In this document: piece after piece, positions 25,623 through 33,392 of the stretch | Position numbering within the stretch: position 1 is the stretch's first letter | Layout of the letters: every line of letters starts with the position of its first letter | Assembly (NCBI RefSeq): GCF_947489715.1 | Contig: NZ_CANLER010000010.1 | Location: 1 to 64,000, forward strand | Reading direction: 5' to 3' | Length of the DNA stretch: 64,000 nucleotides | From: an uncultured Roseovarius sp. | Lineage (GTDB): Bacteria > Pseudomonadota > Alphaproteobacteria > Rhodobacterales > Rhodobacteraceae | The notes under the pieces: model-generated | The model's database searches: none | What the model saw: the letters and a program-made list of their open reading frames with translations, nothing else | What the model was told of the DNA's origin: nothing | Position numbers and translations under genes: made by a program

Positions 25623-27014
25623 TTGGCAAAGCATAAGATTGTTCACGCGGCGGCTGCGAGTGGACTAACTCTCTGTATTCTTCCGGCTCTTGCTGAAGAG
25701 AATCAGGGCGTTGTGATGACGTTTGATTTTGAACAACGCTTCGAAGCTGGCGATAACATTGCCCTTGAAAACCCCGAAGAAGGAAATACCACGCTTTCCA
25801 CGACGTCGTTGACGTTTGGGTTAACGACAGAAACGCACAACCAATCGCTTTCTGTTCTGGCCGGTGCGAAACTGCGTGCCGGAGAAATTCCGTCAGGCAG
25901 TGACATTGAAACAGGCTTTGTTGAGCCGCGGATTTCTTTTTCTTATATGCGCGAAGCTGCCAATTCCGTGCTGGATCTTGATGGTAGCTATCGCCAAAGC
26001 GACATCTCCTTTCAACCAGCGGTATCCGACTTTGCCGACGATGATGGCGTGATCGTCTTGCCACCTGATTTTGAAGATCTTGAAGGATCAGGTACGCGTC
26101 GCAATTATAATTTGAATGCCAGCCTGGAAATCGGTAGGGAAGCTCCCCTTGGGTTTGTTTTCACGGCGAGCACAAGCGGTATTAGTTATGACCAGCAAAC
26201 CGCAGCACTGAGTGATATCGAACGATACTCTGCCGGTATTCGTAGCAATTTCCGCTTTTCAGATGTGACCACTGCTTTTGCCGTTTTCAATTACGACCAT
26301 TACGAAGCCGACGACATACAAAGCACCGAGCGCAATACAAACGCTGTTGAGGTCGGTGTCGCTCAAGAACTTTCAGAGCGTTTTCGCTTCGAAGCCGCAA
26401 TCGGGTTCTCTGAGACCGAAGAAACTCTGTTTCGGGTTTTGGATACAACAACTTCTGGCGTCACGGGGCGGGCCACATTGTCATATGATATGCCGAACGG
26501 CGTCATAACTGGCAATTACGCGACAACTCGTGACCAGGACGGGGCTCGCCATAACGTCAGCGTCGGACGTTCTTACGAATTACCTCGTGGGGAGATTGCT
26601 GTAAGTGTTGGTGCGACGAGCAAAGACAGCGGCGATCCGGCACTGATTGGTAGCGTGGATTATATGCAAGATTTGGCGACGGGTAATTTCAAAGTGGGCA
26701 TTAATCGCAACGTCTCGATCAGTAATGAAGACGAAGAGCGGATCACGACCACTGCTGTGATGGGCTATAACCACGACATCAACAACATCTCTAGTCTTGG
26801 GCTGGACTTCTCTTATGGTTTGTCCGAAGGCAACTCGACAGCTGATGAAACCCTGAGAACGGATGTATCGGCAAGCTATAATCGTGATGTGACAGAAGAC
26901 TGGAAGATTTCTACAGGTGTATCATACCGTGTCCGAGATCAGGATACTTCTGGTAAATCCGATTCCACGTCGATTTTCGTCACGCTCAAACGCGAATTTG
27001 ATTTCTTCCGCTAA
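25623..27014 (+). CDS. Outer-membrane beta-barrel protein of the export locus
   Basis: The protein has 463 residues. The start is TTG, supported by GAGGGGGC just upstream and a signal peptide that begins right after it (HAAAASGLTLCILPALAEE). The mature part shows repeated amphipathic strands of about 10 residues ending in aromatic residues (for example NKDWKISTGVSYRVR-like segments), and the chain ends in FDFFR, with Phe near the C-terminus, as barrels often do. Barrels of this kind sit beside Wza-like export genes in exosortase-type loci and are thought to form the exit pore. No enzymatic motif was seen. Confidence 0.82.
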   Translation: MAKHKIVHAAAASGLTLCILPALAEENQGVVMTFDFEQRFEAGDNIALENPEEGNTTLSTTSLTFGLTTETHNQSLSVLAGAKLRAGEIPSGSDIETGFVEPRISFSYMREAANSVLDLDGSYRQSDISFQPAVSDFADDDGVIVLPPDFEDLEGSGTRRNYNLNASLEIGREAPLGFVFTASTSGISYDQQTAALSDIERYSAGIRSNFRFSDVTTAFAVFNYDHYEADDIQSTERNTNAVEVGVAQELSERFRFEAAIGFSETEETLFRVLDTTTSGVTGRATLSYDMPNGVITGNYATTRDQDGARHNVSVGRSYELPRGEIAVSVGATSKDSGDPALIGSVDYMQDLATGNFKVGINRNVSISNEDEERITTTAVMGYNHDINNISSLGLDFSYGLSEGNSTADETLRTDVSASYNRDVTEDWKISTGVSYRVRDQDTSGKSDSTSIFVTLKREFDFFR

Positions 27015-27086
27015 AATGCATTTGCCGAGCCAGACAAATCAAACATCTGGACGATTTGTGCTGAGTAAAACTGAAAATGCGTTGTC

Positions 27087-27749
27087 ATGAGCTCAAATGT
27101 TAATGCCCGTTTTTTTTGGTCGCCTGTGATTTTTTTTCTTGTACTTAGTTCGACGCTTATCGAATTGGTGTTGCAGGGTGCTGATGCAGGGATATGGGGA
27201 TCAGCACGCCTTAGAATTCTGACCTACCAAAACACAGCTTTCTATCCCGGTTTGTTGGGTGGTTGGATCCCAAACTATGAATTGCAGCCCTACGTTATGT
27301 TCCTCAGCTATGCTGTTGTGCATGGAGGTTTGGTACATCTTGTTGTGAACATGGTGACCCTAATAGCTTTGGGTTCAGCAGTCGTTCGTGATGTGGGAGA
27401 TATTCGGTTTATCTTGATTTATCTGATATCCGCCTTTGCGGGCGCCTGTGTCTTTGCGATACTCACCACGTCGTTTCGACCAATGGTTGGGGCGTCTGGC
27501 GCGCTTTCTGGACTGGCCGGAGCTTTGATTTATTGGAACATTCGATACGCTTTCAGACAGAAAGTCAGTGCGGTACTTAAGATCTCTTCAATATTGTGGC
27601 CGCTTGGAATTCTCCTCATTCTCAATGTGTTGATGTATTATGGGTTTGACAAAAACGTCGCGTGGGAAACGCATCTGGGTGGAACAATCGGCGGATTTGT
27701 TGCGGCAATCTTTATGCGAACAGATGACATGGATGAACCGGTCGACTAG
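27087..27749 (+). CDS. Rhomboid family intramembrane serine protease
   Basis: The protein has 220 residues and about six membrane helices. The rhomboid signature is complete: HGGLVHLVVNM (His79, His84, Asn88), the nucleophile in GASGALSG (Ser137) and the catalytic His196 in WETHLGG. Such enzymes cleave membrane segments of other proteins inside the inner membrane. It follows the beta-barrel gene by 72 bp on the same strand and may be co-transcribed; no strong ribosome site was seen. Rhombosortases, a rhomboid subgroup, process GlyGly-CTERM proteins, but the only sorting-signal protein in this window is of VPLPA type. A link between the two is speculation. Confidence 0.88.
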   Translation: MSSNVNARFFWSPVIFFLVLSSTLIELVLQGADAGIWGSARLRILTYQNTAFYPGLLGGWIPNYELQPYVMFLSYAVVHGGLVHLVVNMVTLIALGSAVVRDVGDIRFILIYLISAFAGACVFAILTTSFRPMVGASGALSGLAGALIYWNIRYAFRQKVSAVLKISSILWPLGILLILNVLMYYGFDKNVAWETHLGGTIGGFVAAIFMRTDDMDEPVD

Positions 27750-27762
27750 CGCTTGCCCGACA

Positions 27763-29145
27763 TTATTCGATGATGACTTCCCCAGCGTTCATGACAGCAT
27801 CCCGGCTAACAACCTCAGCGATTTCTTCATGCCCGACACCAAGCGCAACGCGTAACGCGATGTAGGCATTTGCCAACTCTCGCATATTGGCTGCCAAGGT
27901 CGCTCTGGCGTTTGAGACTGATCGTTCCCGATCAATTAGATCGAGTACAGTTGTATCCCCGCTTTCAACGAGCAAGCGCCGCGTCAAATCCAAGGACCTC
28001 TGGTTCAATTGAACGACCTCTCGCGAAGCTTGTACGGCTTGATTTGAAGCCCTCAGATCCGCTAGCGCTGTCTCAACTTGTTCAACAGCAACCAAGACCG
28101 TGCGCCGCCAAACCAGGTAAGCCTGATGTGCCCGGGATTCAGCCGCATCGACGGATGCAGCTAGCGATGGCTGTGAGAAAACCGGTACCGACAATCCCGC
28201 AACAAAGCTTTCATTCCAGGAACCACTGTTTAGTGGTGCGGTGATCAGGCCACTCAGGCTGAGGCTTGGATAACGAGAAGCTTCAGCGACGCCCACATCC
28301 GATACAGCGGCGGCATAACGGCGTTCGGCGATACGAATGTCAGGCCGCGCCCGCAACAAGTCTGCCGGTACACCCATATTGGAAACGCCGCGCGGCGCAG
28401 GTTGCGAACCTTTGTAACCCAAATCAATTCCCAACTCTCCAACAGGAATGCCCAGTAACGTCGAGATTCTGTTGCGTTGCTGGATTATGTCCGCTGTGAC
28501 TGCGGGGATTTCCGCTTGGGTTTCTGCCACAAGCGCTCGGGCACGCAGAACGTCCAGCTTTGTCGCAGCGCCAGCATCTAGTTGTTTATTCAGATCGCGT
28601 AAGGTTCTTCGACGCGATTGAAGGTCTTGTTGTCTTGTTTCCAGCGTGCGTTGCAGGAAGCGCATGTCGATATAGGCAGTGCCAAGGCTCGACAGCAGTA
28701 ATCTTCGCGCTTCACCCACACCCAATTCGGCGGCCTCTAGCCGTTCGCGTGCTGCTCGTTCGGCCCATTGTGTGCGCCCGCCTAAGCCGAATGATCCGGT
28801 AACGCTTACCTGCGTCGACTCGCCTCCGCGGCTGTTGCCAGTTGCTTCGATCTCACCATTGCCGGTTAAGGCAACGCCGTCCCGCCTGACATTGGCTTCG
28901 GCCTCTCGTACTCGTTCCCGAGCCTCTGCAACGTCCAGATTTCCCTGCATACCCTGATGTACCAAAGCGTTCAGGGTCGAATCGTTGAAATCTGTCCACC
29001 AATGGAGATCGCGCGCACTAGCTTCGCTTACCGGAGCTATAAGCGAATAGCGGTCTGACAAGTTGATTTCGGGCGTTTTGTACATCGGGCCAACAGCGCA
29101 ACCCGACAGGAACAACCCTGCCCCCAGTGTTAGGACAATACGCAT
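27763..29145 (-). CDS. Outer-membrane efflux lipoprotein (NodT/OprM family)
   Basis: The protein has 460 residues with a lipobox (LGAGLFLSGCAVGPMYKTPE) and two TolC-type repeats with long helices (EARERVREAEANVRRDG; LLRARPDIRIAERRYAAAVS). It should be a trimeric outer-membrane channel working with an RND pump and a periplasmic adaptor. Neither partner is encoded next to it, so it probably serves a pump encoded elsewhere or the nearby export system. It converges with the rhomboid gene, 13 bp apart, without a clear terminator between them. No strong Shine-Dalgarno site was seen at the ATG. Confidence 0.88.
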   Translation of the reverse strand: MRIVLTLGAGLFLSGCAVGPMYKTPEINLSDRYSLIAPVSEASARDLHWWTDFNDSTLNALVHQGMQGNLDVAEARERVREAEANVRRDGVALTGNGEIEATGNSRGGESTQVSVTGSFGLGGRTQWAERAARERLEAAELGVGEARRLLLSSLGTAYIDMRFLQRTLETRQQDLQSRRRTLRDLNKQLDAGAATKLDVLRARALVAETQAEIPAVTADIIQQRNRISTLLGIPVGELGIDLGYKGSQPAPRGVSNMGVPADLLRARPDIRIAERRYAAAVSDVGVAEASRYPSLSLSGLITAPLNSGSWNESFVAGLSVPVFSQPSLAASVDAAESRAHQAYLVWRRTVLVAVEQVETALADLRASNQAVQASREVVQLNQRSLDLTRRLLVESGDTTVLDLIDRERSVSNARATLAANMRELANAYIALRVALGVGHEEIAEVVSRDAVMNAGEVIIE

Positions 29146-29578
29146 TGAATCTGCTCTTTTCTGCCTCGGTTGACCCTTTTTAGGCGCATTGTTGCGCTCT
29201 TTTAGTGGGTCTTTGCGCTAAAGTACCAAAATTTAACTCTTCAGTACTGCCAAGGATGTGAATCATGCAGATTTCAGAAGACCTGTTGCCGAGTTGCGTC
29301 AGGTTTTATGAGGAAATGCCAAGAGAAAATTAGAACTTTTACATCGAAAACAATATGTTGTGGATGAACATTGCTGGCTGGGAATATACTGACGGTTCTT
29401 TTGATGGGAGCTCTCGCGATGAATCCAGCGGTGCAACAAAGACTTGAACAAACAATTTTGAATTCTCTGATGTGTGCGAGGGATCGCGAGAGCCAACGCG
29501 CCTTACGTTGTCTGAACACCAGGTTCAATGTCTTTGTGAACCTGAATGGATTCGTCTTTAAATAGAGGATTTTAATGC
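29146..29578. other. Intergenic region between efflux channel and thioredoxin genes
   Basis: About 430 bp contain only short, unsupported open frames. The longest plus-strand one (29371-29565, TTG start) starts like a membrane helix but then shows no protein-like features. The promoter of the minus-strand efflux gene should lie near 29150-29250. Confidence 0.45.
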
Positions 29579-29604
29579 AAAAAGGGCCGCGCAAGGCGGC
29601 CCCC
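29579..29604 (-). terminator. Rho-independent terminator of trxA
   Basis: The stem GGGCCGC / GCGGCCC with a 5-base loop (extended by a neighbouring C:G run) is followed on the minus strand by five T. It lies about 23 bases after the thioredoxin stop codon and probably ends the operon that runs down from tsaE to trxA. Confidence 0.85.
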
Positions 29605-29626
29605 TAAGTCTCGTGAGCGAATTGAA

Positions 29627-29947
29627 CTAAATACTTTCTTCAATCCAGCCCTGCAACGCCGCCTTGGGTGCCGCGCCGGTCTTGTTCGAAACGACTTCGC
29701 CGTTCTTAAAAAGAAACAGTGCAGGGATACCCCGAACACCCATTTGAGATGGCGAATTAGGGTTTTCATCAACATTCACTTTGACGATCTTGACCCTGCC
29801 GTCCATCTCGTTCGACAGTTCTTCCAGTGCGGGGCCAATTTGTTTGCAGGGCCCACACCATTCTGCCCAAAAATCCACCACGACGGGGATGTCGGAATTT
29901 TTAACTTCGGCGTCGAAAGTATCGTCCGTAACGGCAACAGTGGCCAT
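29627..29947 (-). CDS. trxA: Thioredoxin
   Basis: The protein has 106 residues, the usual length. The active site is [16 protein letters not shown], with the WCGPC dithiol; the cis-Pro is in [15 protein letters not shown]. It reduces protein disulfides in the cytoplasm using thioredoxin reductase. ATG 29947 is preferred over the ATG six bases upstream because AGGAG then has an 8-base spacer. It follows addA by about 60 bp and precedes a terminator. The addB-addA-trxA order is common in Rhodobacterales. Confidence 0.97.
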   Translation of the reverse strand: MATVAVTDDTFDAEVKNSDIPVVVDFWAEWCGPCKQIGPALEELSNEMDGRVKIVKVNVDENPNSPSQMGVRGIPALFLFKNGEVVSNKTGAAPKAALQGWIEESI

Positions 29948-30008
29948 GATCATTTCTCCTGAGGGTAATAGCGGTTTGAGCTGAACCTATGTAGACCAAC
30001 GCGGCAGG

Positions 30009-33000
30009 TCAAGATATCTGGGTGTTGATCAAGGCATCTGTCAAAAGATCGTGTGGCAGCAACATAAGCGAGGCCGTGCGCGTCCATAAAATTGCTGTGT
30101 CGATTTTATGGGAAGGATAGATTTTTTGAAGCGCGTGGGCATAGGTGCCCATCTGCCTTAAAATACCGTCTGGTACATCGATCGCGGTTTCAGGAACCAT
30201 AGCATTGGTTTTGAAGTCGACTGCGAGGATGTGATCATCATTAATGATCAGACGATCTATGGTACCGTGAATGCGCGCGCCATTGACTGCGTCCAAATTT
30301 GCGGAAATTGGCACTTCAGCCAGCGTATCTGAAGCGAACAGATGCATAAGTGCTGGTTTTGTCAGTACTTTGGTTGTTTCTGCGATCAGAAGGGAAAGCT
30401 CTTCACCCTCTGCGGCATCCTCACCGTGTGAAAGTAGGCTTCTCGCCGTGTCAGACCACATGGATTGTTCTGCTTGTGGCAGGAATTCCAAAAGGCGGTG
30501 GATTTGTCGACCCCGACGCTTTGCAGCATCCTCATCCAGCCCAAATTCGCCTGAAAGTGCCTTGGCACCCCCCAACTCAGACGGACTCAAGGTTTTTGGA
30601 TCAGGGGTGATCGATGGGGCCGGTGCGCCAAAAAACGCGGGGATCTCCAGATCTTTACTGGGACGGTTTTCGGCAAATTTAATCTCTTTTCCTGCCCAAT
30701 TACCATATTCGATGCGTAGGCCGGTTCCATTCGGGAAATCGTGGGGACGTGCCTCACTGATCTGCATGCCCGCTTCGACTTTCTCGTACCACGTCTCGCC
30801 TTTGGTACCCTTTTCACCTGCCGCGGCGACGATTAACCATTTTTCAGCACGGGTCATTGCCACGTAAAGCAACCGATCACGCTCCGCCATCTGTGCGGCT
30901 TTGGCTTCATCTACTGCTTCTTTGATTTTTTGTGGGGACGCATCTGAACTGGGTCGCCAACATGCTGTACCAGCCGACGCGATAATCTGATCTCGGATCA
31001 CCAGGTTGCGCTTTCCGGTGTCTGGAAGAATAACAATCGGCGCCTCAAGACCTTTGGCTCCATGCACAGTCATCACCCGAATCCTGTTGCCGGCGCTATC
31101 CATCTGTCGTTTGATTTCCAGATCGTCTGTTTCTATCCAGGTCAGAAAACCGGTCAGACTGTCCACGGCTTTTCGCTCATACGCCATCGCCTGTGTGAGA
31201 AGGGCGTCGATACCATCTTCTGCTTCGGAACCCAGCCGTGCCAATAGGTGTTTTCGACCCTGATGGCGGGTCAGAATGCGTTCGATAAGATCATATGGGC
31301 GTAGGAAATCCGCCTTTTGACGTAAATCATTGAGAATACTGATCGTTTCTGGAAAGTCGAACGAACGATTGCGCAATTCAGCCCACAAGTATTTCGACGC
31401 GCGGTCTTGTGCCAAATCGTATAGATCAGCCTCGCTCCAACCAAACAGCGGGGATTTTAGCGCGACCGCCAAGGAATAACTGTCTTCTGGCGTAGCAATG
31501 AAAGACAAAAGATGAGTCAGATCGCGTACAGCGAGTTCCGCGCCGACCTTCAGTCTGTCCGCACCGGCAATTGGCAAATCCAACGCCTTACATTCGCGGA
31601 TAATCTCGTGAAATAAATCGCTTCGACGTTGAACGAGGATCAGGAAATCACCGGGCTGCACCGGTTCTGACGCGTGCTCGCCATCATCCGAAATTTCGCT
31701 TGAGGGAATTGGGTATTCTTCAAGGATCAGCCCATTGATGGCTTTAGCTATTTGCCTGGCCAGCAATATGTCCGGATCGTTGGCTGCTTTGACATCCACT
31801 GGCATGTGCCAGGGTGGCATATCTTCCTTTTCCGGAGGTGCGACATAGGGCCATAGATCCACGCGGCCAGGTAGACAGGATTTATGTGCAATGTGGCTCT
31901 GTTTCGGCGAAAAGCCAGATTTCTCAGATCCTGAGAAGACCTGATCCACTAATGAAAGGACCGCCTGTGACGATCGAAAAGAATGGGCCATCTCTGATTC
32001 TTTAAGCGGTGTACCTACCTCTCTGAGGCGTGTGGCAAATTCGACCTGCATCCGGTCGAATTCATTCGGATCAGCGCCTTGAAAAGAATAGATTGACTGT
32101 TTTTTGTCACCCACGACGAATATGGTTCGCTGCACGTCACCACGCGCACCCTCGCCACTTGTGAACTCCTGAGCGAGGAGTTCAATTACCTGCCATTGAA
32201 CCGGGCTTGTATCTTGCGCTTCGTCAATGAGGATGTGGTCGATACCACCATCAAGCCGAAATAGCACCCATGCGGCGACCTTTGGATTGGTCAACAGATC
32301 GCGGGCACGTAAAATTAGGTCATCGAAATCGAGCAAGCCGCGCAGTTGTTTTGCGGTCTCATAGGCCGGCAGGTAAGTGTGTGCAAAAGCGTGTAAAGCG
32401 TTGGTTTTTCTTACTGCTTCGCAAACAAGACGTGACTCACGCGCTGTTTCGACACGCTGCATCCAAGCTTCAATTTCGGGCATGACTGCGCCAAGAACGG
32501 TTTGGCAACTTTTCGTTGGAAAAGAGCCTATCTTGGCTGAAAACGGATCTTTTGCACCTAACCCTGTTAAAAATACGGATTCTAGAATCGGCAAGGCGCT
32601 GATGTCCAACTTTCCTAGGCTAGAAAGCTTCCGACCAGCTTTTTGGTCATTGGTTCCGCTTGTAAGGAGTGCAGGAACCAGTTGATCAAGAAGGTGGCGC
32701 TCGTTACCGATAAAAACGGAATCTACAACCTTGTCGAGTGTCAGATCAGATGGTTGTCCAAAACCCGCTGTCAGAGCGTGTATGTCGAGTGGTTCAGAAA
32801 ATCTGGTGCGATGGCGAACGATCTCATCCGTCAGTTCGTCAAAGCTTTCACCCGAATAGTGACGGACCACTTCGTACAGCACGGCGGATTCTGGGCCTTC
32901 AGCGATTTCCTCAATAATCTCGGCGCGCAATAGGCTAGCAGTGCGATCATCCATCTCTGTAAATTGCGGACTGACACCAGCCTCGAGTGGGAACCTTCGC

Positions 33001-33392
33001 AGGAGAGCCGCGCAGAAAGAGTGGATTGTCTGAATTTTTAATCCACCAGGCGTTTCGATTGCGCGGGTAAACAAACGACGCGCATCCAACAATCGTTCGG
33101 TAGAAATGGCTCCTGTTAGACCAAGTTTCGTTAGCTCCGCCAATAGCTGATCGCTCGGCAGCATCGCCCATTTACCCAGCCGCTGGAAAAGCCGGTTCTG
33201 CATTTCTCCAGCAGCGGCTTTGGTGTAGGTCAGGCAAAGAATATTCTGAGGATCAACTTCCTCAAGCAGCAGTCTTGCCACGCGGTCAGTCAAGACACGG
33301 GTTTTACCAGAACCAGCGTTTGCCGATAGCCAGGTCGACTTGTCGGGCCGTGCAGCATCGATCTGTCTCTGGGTTGCCTCATCACGATGCAT
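30009..33392 (-). CDS. addA: AddA helicase-nuclease subunit
   Basis: The protein has 1127 residues. A UvrD-type helicase core shows Walker A WLSANAGSGKTRVLTDRVAR near the N-terminus, Walker B DHILIDEAQDTSPVQWQVIE, and the later motifs VGDKKQSIYSFQGADPNEF and IRVMTVHGAKGLEAPIVILP. The C-terminal PD-(D/E)XK nuclease has the ILAVDFKTNAMVP element. With AddB it resects double-strand DNA ends to load RecA and start recombination. The start ATG overlaps the addB stop by one base (TGATG), which indicates translational coupling. The best evidence is the complete set of motifs and the paired gene. Confidence 0.96.
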   Translation of the reverse strand: MHRDEATQRQIDAARPDKSTWLSANAGSGKTRVLTDRVARLLLEEVDPQNILCLTYTKAAAGEMQNRLFQRLGKWAMLPSDQLLAELTKLGLTGAISTERLLDARRLFTRAIETPGGLKIQTIHSFCAALLRRFPLEAGVSPQFTEMDDRTASLLRAEIIEEIAEGPESAVLYEVVRHYSGESFDELTDEIVRHRTRFSEPLDIHALTAGFGQPSDLTLDKVVDSVFIGNERHLLDQLVPALLTSGTNDQKAGRKLSSLGKLDISALPILESVFLTGLGAKDPFSAKIGSFPTKSCQTVLGAVMPEIEAWMQRVETARESRLVCEAVRKTNALHAFAHTYLPAYETAKQLRGLLDFDDLILRARDLLTNPKVAAWVLFRLDGGIDHILIDEAQDTSPVQWQVIELLAQEFTSGEGARGDVQRTIFVVGDKKQSIYSFQGADPNEFDRMQVEFATRLREVGTPLKESEMAHSFRSSQAVLSLVDQVFSGSEKSGFSPKQSHIAHKSCLPGRVDLWPYVAPPEKEDMPPWHMPVDVKAANDPDILLARQIAKAINGLILEEYPIPSSEISDDGEHASEPVQPGDFLILVQRRSDLFHEIIRECKALDLPIAGADRLKVGAELAVRDLTHLLSFIATPEDSYSLAVALKSPLFGWSEADLYDLAQDRASKYLWAELRNRSFDFPETISILNDLRQKADFLRPYDLIERILTRHQGRKHLLARLGSEAEDGIDALLTQAMAYERKAVDSLTGFLTWIETDDLEIKRQMDSAGNRIRVMTVHGAKGLEAPIVILPDTGKRNLVIRDQIIASAGTACWRPSSDASPQKIKEAVDEAKAAQMAERDRLLYVAMTRAEKWLIVAAAGEKGTKGETWYEKVEAGMQISEARPHDFPNGTGLRIEYGNWAGKEIKFAENRPSKDLEIPAFFGAPAPSITPDPKTLSPSELGGAKALSGEFGLDEDAAKRRGRQIHRLLEFLPQAEQSMWSDTARSLLSHGEDAAEGEELSLLIAETTKVLTKPALMHLFASDTLAEVPISANLDAVNGARIHGTIDRLIINDDHILAVDFKTNAMVPETAIDVPDGILRQMGTYAHALQKIYPSHKIDTAILWTRTASLMLLPHDLLTDALINTQIS

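Noticed and set aside
27763-29145. RND pump operon around the efflux channel
   Set aside because: Neither an inner-membrane pump nor an adaptor gene is adjacent; only the channel gene is present.
29371-29565. 64-residue frame with a TTG start
   Set aside because: Only a short hydrophobic start; no ribosome site or conserved pattern.
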